Assembly: GCA_963169575.1 (NCBI GenBank)
Contig: CAUJGH010000461.1
Coordinates: forward strand, 1 to 33,635
Source: Myxococcota bacterium
Lineage (GTDB): Bacteria > Myxococcota_A > UBA9160 > UBA4427
Direction: 5' to 3'
Length of the DNA stretch: 33,635 nucleotides
Part shown: piece after piece, positions 23,523 through 32,903 of the stretch
Numbering within the stretch: position 1 is the first letter of the stretch
Layout of the letters: each line of letters opens with the position of its first letter
Notes under the pieces: generated by a model
What the model saw: only the letters and a program-made list of their open reading frames with translations
Database searches by the model: none
Told to the model about the DNA's origin: nothing
Translations under genes and position numbers: made by a program

Positions 23523-24557
23523 TCAATCCGCCACGTACCGCCCCGTGATCAGCGGCAGATCCGCATACGTTCGAATCCCCGGCGCCGCACCGCAGACCGC
23601 CGGGATCGCGTTGACGACCGGCATCGCCGTGATCGGGTTCGCGAGGTCGGCGACGCGGCCCGAGGCGATCTGCTCCTGCGAGGGGCTGAACTTGACGCGC
23701 GTATGGATGTTCGGGCTGCCCTCGACCTCCATCGTATAGCCGTGGTGGACGGGCCATTCGGGCTCGAGGCCCTTGCCGGCGTTCCAGACGACCTCGAGCT
23801 CGATGACCGAGCGATCGCCAACCATGCCGCGCCAGGTGCATTTCTGCCCGGCGAGCGAGCCCTGCGGCATCGTGAAGCCCTTGATCGTGCGCTCTTCGGG
23901 CGTGACGGCGGGCTCGTATTCGAAGGCGACCTCGCGCAGGGGGATGCGCAGCATGTTCGCCATGACGTCGACGCATTCGGCGTATTGGCCGAGGACCTGC
24001 CGGTTGATCTCGGTCCATTTCGGATCGGGGTCGAAGGACCAGCCGAGGTTCGTGTAGTTCGCGATCGCGTCGTAATGGGTCAGGTCGACGGATTCCAGGA
24101 AGCGGATCTTCTTGAAGTCGCGCGTCGCGCCCGCCATCAGCGCGGCGATGAAGTTCGCGAAGCCGGGGAAGATGCCCGAGCCGAAGACGCTCGCTCCGCC
24201 CTTCTTCGCGGCCGCTTCGATGCGCGCGCGGGGCTCGGCGCCGAGCGTCCGCCCGTTGATGAAATAGCTGCTCGAGACGTTGACGCCGGCCTCGAGCAGG
24301 CGGACGACCTCGTCGACGTCGAGCTGGTTCGGCGTGTAGCAGACGCAATCGGGGCGCAGCGCGAGCAGACCGTCGATGTCGCGGGTCGCAGTGACGCCGA
24401 CCTTGCCGACGCCGCAGAGCTCGCCGACGTCGCGGCCCTCCTTGTCGGGGCTCCAGGCATAACAGCCGACGAGCTCGAGCTCGGGATGGCGGAGGATGCC
24501 GCGGGCAGCCTCGCGGCCGACGTGGCCGGTGGTCCATTGGACGACGCGATGGGTCAT
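23523..24557 (-). CDS. DapB-N-like NAD(P)-dependent oxidoreductase
   Basis: This is 344 residues from ATG 24557, after aggagcccccc. An N-terminal Rossmann fold starts RVVQWTTGHVGREAARGILRHPELELVGCYAWSPDKEGRDVGELCG. DCVCYTPNQLDVDEVVRLLEAGVNV follows, as in dihydrodipicolinate-reductase N-domain proteins and 2,4-diaminopentanoate dehydrogenase-like enzymes. The C-terminal half (FGSGIFPGFANFIAALMAG ... WPVHHGYTMEVEGSPNIHTRVKFSP) is the substrate/dimerisation domain of this larger subgroup. It is much longer than true DapB (about 270 residues) and lacks its HHxxKxDAPSGTA block, so lysine synthesis is unlikely. The subgroup often occurs beside catabolic oxygenases. The substrate is unknown. Confidence 0.87.
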   Translation of the reverse strand: MTHRVVQWTTGHVGREAARGILRHPELELVGCYAWSPDKEGRDVGELCGVGKVGVTATRDIDGLLALRPDCVCYTPNQLDVDEVVRLLEAGVNVSSSYFINGRTLGAEPRARIEAAAKKGGASVFGSGIFPGFANFIAALMAGATRDFKKIRFLESVDLTHYDAIANYTNLGWSFDPDPKWTEINRQVLGQYAECVDVMANMLRIPLREVAFEYEPAVTPEERTIKGFTMPQGSLAGQKCTWRGMVGDRSVIELEVVWNAGKGLEPEWPVHHGYTMEVEGSPNIHTRVKFSPSQEQIASGRVADLANPITAMPVVNAIPAVCGAAPGIRTYADLPLITGRYVAD

Positions 24558-24707
24558 GGGGGGCTCCTGGGAAATGGATCTGCTCGTCCCACGATCTCGG
24601 AATTCGGGGCGATGTGCCAGTCGGCCGGGACGACCGGGCGCCGGCGACCGATCCCGGCGGCCGCCGCGCCCGGCCATCGTCGACCTCGCCGGCCCGCGCG
24701 CCGCCGC

Positions 24708-25775
24708 CTACCGATAGAGCTCGGGCGCAGGCGCGCGGCCGAGCAACACGCTCGCCGCGCGGCCATGGCGCTCGAGGAGCACCGCCTGCTCGGCGGTCGG
24801 CGTCGCATGCGCCGCCTGGCCCTTGCGCAGCAGAGCGCAGGCTTCTCCGATCCAGCCCGGCTCGTCGGGCAGATCGAAGAACGCGACGATCCGGCCCAGC
24901 GCCGCTGCCGGGTCGCTCATCATCTCCTCGAACGCGATCTCGGCATATTGCCCGGGCGCGAGATCCTGGACCGCCCGCATCCCGCGCAGGATGCAGTCGC
25001 TCCAATCCTGCAGGAAGCAGTCGAGGGGCACCGGATGCTCGAAGATCGCGCGGAGCTTCGGCGACATCGGGCGCGCGCCGTCGAGATCGTGCTCGTCGAG
25101 ATCGCTCCAGCGGATGCCGCTCGCCGTCTGGAGGTCGTAGTGCTTGAATGCGCGCAGGCGGAAATGATGATGAGCCTGCATCGATAGGGCGGCGTCGAGC
25201 GGATCGCGGTGGAGATGCAGGAAGCGGCCCTCCGGAAAGAGCTCGACGAGCTCGGGCAGCCAGGCGATCGATCCGCCGCTGCGCTCGATCCAGTGGCGCT
25301 TGCCGGCGCGGCGGGCGATCCAATCGAAGAGGAATCGGTACTGCTCGCTGAGGGGGCGCGTCGGCTGCGCTCGGGCGAGCGCCACGATCTCGTCGAACAT
25401 CGCCGCCGGATCGTCGAAGAGCGGGCCGAGCGGCAACAGCACCAGGTCCGGCAGGACGCCGTCGCGATAGCGGCTCGGATCGATCGGCGCCGGGGCCTTC
25501 GCCGCGTCGAAAGTGATCTCGGGGGTTGCGAGATGGACTGCGATCTTCTTCATCTCGCCGGTCGAAGCGAGGCCGCAATCGAGGAGCTCCGCCAATGCCT
25601 CGCCCGAGATCTCGCGCTCGCCGAATTTTCCGTAGAAATCGAACGTGACCATCAGCTCGCTGAGGATCGCGACGCTCGGATGCAGGTCGACCATCCTCGA
25701 GAGGATCGTCGAACCGCAGCGGCCGGTCCCGACGATGAACCGCGCAGGGGCCGCATCCGCATCGCGCTGCTCCAT
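24708..25775 (-). CDS. Sulfotransferase family protein
   Basis: This is 355 residues from ATG 25775 (MEQRDADAAPARFIVGTGRCGSTIL), preceded by gaggagaaggcgg. The 5'-phosphosulfate-binding loop GTGRCGSTIL is at residues 17-26, and the 3'-phosphate motif HLHRDPLDAALSM lies near 190. RHWIERSGGSIAWLPELVELFPEGRFLHL between them is typical of bacterial PAPS sulfotransferases. No signal or membrane segment is visible. It would move sulfate from PAPS to a hydroxyl of a lipid, sugar or small molecule. The gene is divergent from the SnoaL-like gene and lies 150 bases upstream of the DapB-like gene on the same strand. Confidence 0.9.
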   Translation of the reverse strand: MEQRDADAAPARFIVGTGRCGSTILSRMVDLHPSVAILSELMVTFDFYGKFGEREISGEALAELLDCGLASTGEMKKIAVHLATPEITFDAAKAPAPIDPSRYRDGVLPDLVLLPLGPLFDDPAAMFDEIVALARAQPTRPLSEQYRFLFDWIARRAGKRHWIERSGGSIAWLPELVELFPEGRFLHLHRDPLDAALSMQAHHHFRLRAFKHYDLQTASGIRWSDLDEHDLDGARPMSPKLRAIFEHPVPLDCFLQDWSDCILRGMRAVQDLAPGQYAEIAFEEMMSDPAAALGRIVAFFDLPDEPGWIGEACALLRKGQAAHATPTAEQAVLLERHGRAASVLLGRAPAPELYR

Positions 25776-25916
25776 TTTCCGCCTTCTCCTCTTCGTTGCG
25801 CGCGTGGTCCCTGGCGTCGCCCCGCGCACGAGCCCCATCCTCGGCGAACACCCGCGCTACCGTCCTCGAACCGGTCGCCTGCCGCGACGACCCTACCCGA
25901 TCGAGAGGCCCCGAGC

Positions 25917-26372
25917 ATGACCCCTGCCCGTATCGACATGGACGACCGGATCGCGATCACCGATCTGCTCGCCGCCTACTGCCATGCGATGGACGCCTCG
26001 CGCGCCGATCTCGCCATCCGCCTCTTCGCGGACGACGCGATTCTCGAAACCCCCGTCGGAAACGCCACCGGCCGCGCTGCGATCCTCGCCTGGATCGAAG
26101 GCCGCCTCGCGCTCCGGTCGAGCGTTCATCAAGTCGGCCACTATCTGCTGAACCCTCTCTTCGCCCGCACGAGCGAGACCCGCATCCGCGTCCGCAGCAT
26201 GCTGCTCTACACCCGCCAATCGCTCGAGGAGAACGGCCGCAGCGAGCTGCTCAGCACGGGGATCTACGAAGACGAGGTCGAGCGATCGGCGGGCCGATGG
26301 CGATTCGTTCGGCGCTGCTGGCAGCTGAAGACGCCGCTCGACGACGTCTACTTCGAAGCGTTCTCGATGTAG
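25917..26372 (+). CDS. SnoaL-like (NTF2-fold) protein
   Basis: This is 151 residues from ATG 25917. MDDRIAITDLLAAYCHAMDASRADLAIRLFADDAILETPVGNATGRAAILAWIEGRL is the classic start of the SnoaL_4/NTF2-like fold, with the cone-forming helices and an acidic pocket residue in FADDA. The end AGRWRFVRRCWQLKTP matches the last strands. The fold serves as small dehydratases, isomerases, cyclases, or ring-hydroxylating beta-subunit-like proteins; residues alone do not decide. The upstream ORF-track extension overlaps the divergent sulfotransferase region and is rejected. Confidence 0.88.
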   Translation: MTPARIDMDDRIAITDLLAAYCHAMDASRADLAIRLFADDAILETPVGNATGRAAILAWIEGRLALRSSVHQVGHYLLNPLFARTSETRIRVRSMLLYTRQSLEENGRSELLSTGIYEDEVERSAGRWRFVRRCWQLKTPLDDVYFEAFSM

Positions 26373-26521
26373 CCCGCGCGGAGGGGCCCGCACGCCAGTC
26401 CCGGTGTCGCGCGCGGATCCGATCCCACGGCGCCGAGCCGAGCCACCAGGCAGAACGCATCGAGATCGGCAGCGCGCCGTCGGAGCGGGCGCGCCCGAAC
26501 GCACGACGCCATACTGACCCG

Positions 26522-27325
26522 ATGCCGGACACCGCGGAGACGACCTATCAGCTGTCGCGAGGCGTGACGCTCGCCGTCGCGCTCGCGCTCGGCCTGATGC
26601 TCGAGCGCCTGCGGCCGCACGCTCGGCTCCGGCCTGCATGGCGCGCGAACCTGGGCCTCTGGGCGGTCGATGGCATCACGATGGCGCTGATCTGCGGAGC
26701 GTGCGGCTGGGTCGTCGCCGCCTGGGCCTCGAGGCGGGGATGGGGGCTTCTCCCCTTCGCGGGGGCGCAGACATGGTTCGCGAGTCTGGCCGGAGTCGCC
26801 GCGCTCGATGCCGTCTCCTACTTCTGGCACCGCGCGAACCATCAGATCGCGCTGCTCTGGCGCTTCCACCGGGTTCATCACGCCGATTCGAGCTTCCACG
26901 TCACGACGGCGCTGCGCTTCCATCCCGGCGAGCTGATCCTCGCCCTGCCGGTTCGGCTCGCCGCGATCGTCGTGCTCGGCGTCCCGCCAGAGGGCGTCCT
27001 TCTCTTCGAAATCTCGTTCGGCGTCGCGAACCTGCTCGTGCACGGCAACTTCGATCTTCCGCGGCGTTTCGAACCGTTCGTCCGGAGGATCCTCGTCACG
27101 CCCACGCTCCATCGTGCTCACCACGCCGCCGACTGGAACCTGCTCGATACGAATTTCGGCACCGTCTTTTCGATCTGGGATTGCCTCGGCAGAACGTTCT
27201 GCGCGAGCGATTCCGGTCGCGTGGTGACCACAGGCCTCCCCGGCCGGTCGCAGTCGGAAGCGCCGACCCTCGCCGAGTCCCTGCTGATGCCGTTCTCCGG
27301 CGATCGCAGCGGCCTCGGACGTTGA
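26522..27325 (+). CDS. Sterol desaturase/fatty-acid hydroxylase superfamily protein
   Basis: This 267-residue membrane protein has four or so hydrophobic stretches (VTLAVALALGLML, GITMALICGACGWVVAAW, FASLAGVAALDAVSY, LILALPVRLAAIVVLG). It carries the three histidine boxes that hold a di-iron centre: H103-RAN-H107 (FWHRANHQ), HRVHH (116-120) and HRAHH (in TLHRAHHAADWN). The block DAVSYFWHRANH...LLWRFHRVHHADSSFHVTTALRFHPGE is diagnostic of the superfamily, which hydroxylates or desaturates sterols, carotenoids, alkylglycerols or fatty acids with O2. A second member starts at 32904. The start ATG 26522 has only a weak ribosome site (the sequence before it is cgccatactgacccg). Confidence 0.92.
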   Translation: MPDTAETTYQLSRGVTLAVALALGLMLERLRPHARLRPAWRANLGLWAVDGITMALICGACGWVVAAWASRRGWGLLPFAGAQTWFASLAGVAALDAVSYFWHRANHQIALLWRFHRVHHADSSFHVTTALRFHPGELILALPVRLAAIVVLGVPPEGVLLFEISFGVANLLVHGNFDLPRRFEPFVRRILVTPTLHRAHHAADWNLLDTNFGTVFSIWDCLGRTFCASDSGRVVTTGLPGRSQSEAPTLAESLLMPFSGDRSGLGR

Positions 27326-27393
27326 CGTTTCGGCTCGGTTGCGGATCGATCGGCCGGAGCCGAGCCCCGATCTCGACGAGTCACAGGACGCGC

Positions 27394-27645
27394 TCAGTCC
27401 CCGACATCGCGTTCGAGCGTCGCGCGCGCCGCCCGAACGCCTTCCCCGACGCGCGCGCACAAGCGTGCGAAGCAGTCTTCGGTTCCCACGTGCTGATAGG
27501 CGTAGACGAAGGCGAGCTGCTCTACGAGCGCGAGAAATTCCGCGTCGCGAAGCGGGTAGATCGCATCGAAGATCGGCTCGAGCCCCACGCTCACTCCGCG
27601 ATCGATCGCCCCCTCGCGCAGCCTGTCGATGCCTCGCCGAACCAT
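27394..27645 (-). CDS. Small hypothetical protein (83 residues)
   Basis: ATG 27645 follows a good ribosome site (ggagaagg). The product MVRRGIDRLREGAIDRGVSVGLEPIFDAIYPLRDAEFLALVEQLAFVYAYQHVGTEDCFARLCARVGEGVRAARATLERDVGD is predicted mostly helical and compact, unlike the low-complexity reading further upstream in the same frame. I do not recognise it. It lies downstream of the decayed VOC start at 27852-27902 on the same strand and may once have been part of a small operon. Confidence 0.5.
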   Translation of the reverse strand: MVRRGIDRLREGAIDRGVSVGLEPIFDAIYPLRDAEFLALVEQLAFVYAYQHVGTEDCFARLCARVGEGVRAARATLERDVGD

Positions 27646-27788
27646 TCGCCTTCTCCAATTCCGGATCGCGGGAATCCTCGGCTGCGCATGAGGCCCTCGA
27701 GAGACCATCGAACTTCGCCCTCGCGAAGCGCCGCGAGCAAAGATCGACGCCGGATCGGACGAGGGAACACCACGAGACCGGGAGCGAT

Positions 27789-27807
27789 CGTCGTCGCTCC
27801 GACGACG
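27789..27807. repeat. Perfect inverted repeat CGTCGTCG-CTC-CGACGACG
   Basis: It has two 8-base arms with a 3-base centre, next to an AT-richer stretch (gtagtttatcgaac). It could be a hairpin or a protein-binding site; no function is evident. Confidence 0.5.
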
Positions 27808-27851
27808 TGCGTAGTTTATCGAACGATGGGGCCCCGGCGACGCGCGCGTCC

Positions 27852-27902
27852 TCAGGCATCCCGTATCTTTGCAGGCAGGTTCACGAAGATCATGCGGGTC
27901 AT
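27852..27902 (-). pseudogene. Remnant: start of a VOC/glyoxalase gene
   Basis: A strong ribosome site (accaggaggag) precedes ATG ACC CGC ATG ATC TTC GTG AAC CTG CCT, giving MTRMIFVNLPAKIRDA and then a TGA. MTRMIFVNLPVKDL-like starts are typical of VOC-family proteins, so this looks like the first 10-12 codons of such a gene joined to unrelated sequence. It is too short to be certain. Confidence 0.35.
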
Positions 27903-28233
27903 CGGCATCTCCTCCTGGTCGGGCTCTCGCGTCGCGCGCCCGTTCGATCGATTCGCTTGCAGGCTCTCCTGCACTGGATGACGGGCGGCCAGCGCGCATT
28001 TCGACCGTGCGACGAAAACAATCCTGAGGGTGACCTCTCCGGGCCGGGGCGTGCTCGAAGCCCGCCGCGTCGATCGCGGGTAGCCGTTCGTACGGGGCAG
28101 AAGGGCGATCGTGCAAGCCGCATTTCCGGCCTCGGGTCCCAGGGGAGCGACTCCCGAAGGAGATCGAGCCGTCGTCGCCGCCCCAACATCGGGTGACCCG
28201 GGAGCGATCGCAACTCGCCGATCGAATCTCCGT

Positions 28234-29679
28234 CTAGCGCGCCGCCGGATCCGCCCGGATCACGAGGTTGCGGATCTCCGTCATGTCTTCCATCGCGAAC
28301 AGGATGCCCTCGCGCCCGAGGCCGGAATCCTTCACGCCGCCATAGGGCATGTTGTCGACGCGGTAGGACGGCACGTCTCCGACGACGACGCCGCCGACCT
28401 CGAGCGTATTCCAGGCCCGTTCGACTTTGTAGAAATCGCGCGTGAAGACGCCCGCCTGCAGGCCGTACCGCGACGCGTTGACCTCGGCGAGCGCCGCATC
28501 GAAATCCTCGAACTTCGAGAGCACGGCGACGGGGCCGAACGCCTCTTCGGCGCAGATCTTCGCCGTCGGCGGCACGCCCTCGAGCAGCGTCGCCTCGAGC
28601 ATCGCGCCCTCTCGCCCGCCCCCGCAGAGCAGCCGCGCCCCCGCGTCGACCGCTTCGCCGATCCAGCGTTCGAGGCGGACCGCCTCGGACTCCGAGATCA
28701 TCGGCCCGATGAAGGTCGACTCTTCGCGCGGATTTCCGGAAACCAGGGTCTTCGTCTTCGCGACGAGCTGCTCGCGCATCGCGTCGTAGATCCGCGCGTG
28801 GATCAGGATGCGCTGGACGGAGATGCAGCTCTGGCCCGATTGGTAGAACGCGCCGAACACGATCCGTTCGACCGCATCGTCGATCTGCGTGTCTTCTTCG
28901 ACGATCACGGCGGCGTTGCCGCCGAGCTCGAGCACCACCTTCTTCTTGCCGGCGCGCGCCTTGAGGTCCCAGCCGACGTCGGGAGAGCCGGTGAACGAGA
29001 GGAGCTTCAGGCGTTCGTCGGTCGTGAACAGCTCGGCCCCGTCGCGGGTGCAGGGCAGGATCGAGAAGGCGCCTTCGGGCAATTCCGTCTCGGCGAGGAC
29101 CTCGCCGATCACGAGCGCGCCGAGCGGCGTCTTCGAGGCGGGCTTCATCACGAACGGACAGCCGACCGCCAGCGCGGGCGCGATCTTGTGTGCAGCGAGG
29201 TTGAGAGGGAAGTTGAACGGCGAGATGAACGAGCAGGGTCCGATGGGCACCCGTTTCCACATCCCGCGGTAGCCGCGCGCTCGCGGCGAGATGTCGAGGG
29301 TCTGGAGCGAGCCCTGCATGCGAACCGACTCTTCGGCCGCGATCCGGAACGTATCGATCAGCCGGGTCACCTCCCCCCGCGCGTCCCGGATCGGCTTGCC
29401 CGCCTCGATGCAGAGCAGCTGCGCGAGCTCCTCCGCGCGCTCGCGGAAACGCGAGACGCAGTGGTCCAGGACGGCCTGGCGCTCGTAGGCGGCGAGCTTC
29501 GCCATCGCCGGCGCGGCCGCCGTCGCCGCCGCGATGCCGCGATCGATCGCCGCGGCGTCGGCGAGCGCGACGCGCGTGACCTCCTCGCCCGAGAATTTGT
29601 CCGTGACGGGGAGCGTCGCGGCGACTTCGACGGGGCGGTTCGCGAGGTAGTAGGGATAGTGGGAGCGGACGACGGACAT
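28234..29679 (-). CDS. NAD(P)-dependent aldehyde dehydrogenase
   Basis: This is 481 residues, the normal ALDH length. Catalytic residues are C285 (FYQSGQSCISVQR), E251 (VVLELGGNAA), N156 (FISPFNFPLN) and K179 (VMKPASKTPL), with the NAD turn FTGSPDVGW. The ending YGGVKDSGLGREGILFAMEDMTEIRNLVI is typical. It oxidises an aldehyde to the acid (or acyl-CoA); the overall pattern resembles the lactaldehyde/glyceraldehyde-3-phosphate (non-phosphorylating) and related groups. It has a good ribosome site (gagaggag) 31 bases after the acetolactate-synthase-like gene, so the two form an operon. The pair suggests an alpha-keto acid/aldehyde pathway, but the substrate is open. Confidence 0.94.
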   Translation of the reverse strand: MSVVRSHYPYYLANRPVEVAATLPVTDKFSGEEVTRVALADAAAIDRGIAAATAAAPAMAKLAAYERQAVLDHCVSRFRERAEELAQLLCIEAGKPIRDARGEVTRLIDTFRIAAEESVRMQGSLQTLDISPRARGYRGMWKRVPIGPCSFISPFNFPLNLAAHKIAPALAVGCPFVMKPASKTPLGALVIGEVLAETELPEGAFSILPCTRDGAELFTTDERLKLLSFTGSPDVGWDLKARAGKKKVVLELGGNAAVIVEEDTQIDDAVERIVFGAFYQSGQSCISVQRILIHARIYDAMREQLVAKTKTLVSGNPREESTFIGPMISESEAVRLERWIGEAVDAGARLLCGGGREGAMLEATLLEGVPPTAKICAEEAFGPVAVLSKFEDFDAALAEVNASRYGLQAGVFTRDFYKVERAWNTLEVGGVVVGDVPSYRVDNMPYGGVKDSGLGREGILFAMEDMTEIRNLVIRADPAAR

Positions 29680-29710
29680 GGCTGCTCCTCTCTCGGTCGA
29701 CGACCGAAGA

Positions 29711-31360
<1,650 letters not shown>

Positions 31361-31624
31361 TCGGACCCCCGCTTTCGGGTGACGCCGCACGCTCGACGGT
31401 CACGCTCGGCGATGCTCGTTCCATACTAGGACGGATCCCGGACGATGCGAGCGGATGGGCGGAGTACGGCCCGGGCTGCGCCGAAAATGCGCCGGGACGA
31501 GGGCAGAACGAGCGGGGTGCGGAAGCCATGCGCGTGGCGCCTCGCGCGGGCAGATGGGCACGCGAGCGGGATCAGAGAGCGATCACGAACCCCGGACTGC
31601 GCTTCGGACCGCGACCGACCGACG

Positions 31625-32110
31625 CTAGGCGCCGCTCGTATCGAAGTTGTACTGCATGCGACGCCCATCTTCCCCGACGACCTCGGCGACGCGAATCGGC
31701 CCGGGGCAGAGCACTTCGATGGACCGCGACCAGAACGCCAGGCCGGGACGATTGCGGAGATGGACCTGCAGCTCCCAGGCCCCCGAGAAGCTTCGGAAGA
31801 CGAGCTCGAGGGCTTCCCGCCCGATCCCCGATCGCCGGGAGCGGGGCTCGACATAGAAGTCGGACATCTGGATGACACCCTCCGCGGGGACCTCACGCAC
31901 CAGGAGAAAGCCGACCCGCTCGCCCAACCGCGTCACGAAGAAAGGGTGACGCCCGGGCTCGCTCCAGTAGGCCGGGAGGTAGCTGTACTCGGCTGCGGTG
32001 GTCGGCCCGACCGGGACCTCTCGGTGATTCGCGAGCTCCAGGAGGTATTCATCGACCAGCTCGGACAGCGCGGGGCGATCGATCTCGCAGACGCGAATGA
32101 GCTCGACCAT
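31625..32110 (-). CDS. GNAT-family N-acetyltransferase
   Basis: This is 161 residues from ATG 32110 (MVELIRVCEIDRPALSELVDEYLLEL), behind ggagggaga; a TTG two codons earlier is the alternative. The acetyl-CoA-binding motif A is MSDFYVEPRSRRSGIGREALELVFRSF, with R-R-S-G-I-G forming the pyrophosphate loop. The preceding strand VGFLLVREVPAEGVIQ and following WELQVHLRNRPGLAFWSRSIEVL complete the GNAT core. The acceptor is unknown. It stands alone, about 120 bases after a lipoprotein gene on the same strand. Confidence 0.9.
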   Translation of the reverse strand: MVELIRVCEIDRPALSELVDEYLLELANHREVPVGPTTAAEYSYLPAYWSEPGRHPFFVTRLGERVGFLLVREVPAEGVIQMSDFYVEPRSRRSGIGREALELVFRSFSGAWELQVHLRNRPGLAFWSRSIEVLCPGPIRVAEVVGEDGRRMQYNFDTSGA

Positions 32111-32229
32111 CGGCAATCTCCCTCCGCCTCATCCTCGGGATGCACGACGATCGGGACAAGGCACTGGATGCGTTGGGCCGGACGGCTCCCGGATCACGAC
32201 GGGGCCGGAGAGTGGTCGTCCCGGTCGCG

Positions 32230-32703
32230 TCAATCCAGTGGGCGGTGCTCGATCCGCACGCGCCTCGCCTGCGCGGCCTGTCGCAGCTCCGCTGTCGGCG
32301 CCGCCGGACTGACGAGGATGATCCGCAGGCCGGGGAGCGCGCCGCTCTCGTTCAGGAGCAGGCCGTTCAAGACGAGTCGATCCGAGAGGTCGGGAAAGGG
32401 CCCGCCGACGATGTAGTCGATTCTGCGAAGCCGCCCGAGTCGGAAGCCGTCCGCGAGCTCGAGGGAGAGCGGCGAGGACTCGGGCGTGGATTTCGCCTCC
32501 GTCTGGAGGACCCATGCCTCCATCTTCGTCTGCGCATGGATCGGAAAGACCCGCCGGATTGCCTGCCGGGGCGTGGCGGTCTGGCTCACGCGCGCCAGAC
32601 GCGCATCGAGCTCGGGGGCAGACAGCTTCGTGCCACAGCCTGCAAGCAGGAAGAGCACGAGCAGGCCGACGAGGAGGGCTCGAGTGGGATGGCGCGTCCG
32701 CAT
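32230..32703 (-). CDS. Small lipoprotein of unknown function
   Basis: This is 157 residues from ATG 32703 (MRTRHPTRALLVGLLVLFLLAGCGTK). The n-region, hydrophobic core and lipobox LLAG-C make it a clear type II signal with the cysteine at residue 22. The mature part (TKMEAWVLQTEAKSTPESSPLSLELADGFRLGRLRRIDYIVGGPFPDLSDRLVLNGLLLNESG) has alternating strands and is not a family I recognise. The residue after the Cys is Gly, not Asp, so outer-membrane sorting is expected if Lol rules apply. It is divergent from the sterol desaturase-like gene, with 200 bases between. Confidence 0.8.
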   Translation of the reverse strand: MRTRHPTRALLVGLLVLFLLAGCGTKLSAPELDARLARVSQTATPRQAIRRVFPIHAQTKMEAWVLQTEAKSTPESSPLSLELADGFRLGRLRRIDYIVGGPFPDLSDRLVLNGLLLNESGALPGLRIILVSPAAPTAELRQAAQARRVRIEHRPLD

Positions 32704-32903
32704 GGAGGCCCCATCGACCAGCGCGGCAGGCGGCTTGACTGCGAGCATCCCCGGGCGGGCGGCGACGCCCCGGTCGTCTTGCGATCGGACGATCGCGGGT
32801 ACACTCGAAATCGAGCATCTCCGAAGCGTCACGCGCCCGCAGGATCACGAACGTCGCGCCCGGGCCCGCAGGCACCGCGCCGAGGGATCGGAAGGAGGGG
32901 ACC

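Larger units (their letters stand above)
27646..28233. other. Intergenic, apparently decayed stretch
   Basis: In these 588 bases I see no intact gene. It contains a perfect inverted repeat at 27789-27807 and, on the minus strand, a 16-codon remnant of a VOC gene start (27852-27902). An AT-richer spot occurs near 27810-27825. The remaining ORFs are arginine/serine-rich frame noise. Confidence 0.6.

Noticed and set aside
22825-25851. A 1008-codon minus-strand ORF
   Set aside because: Only its last 208 codons (isochorismatase-fold) are real. The rest is arginine-rich noise in a shifted frame over the DapB-like and sulfotransferase genes, which have clear motifs and ribosome sites in another frame.
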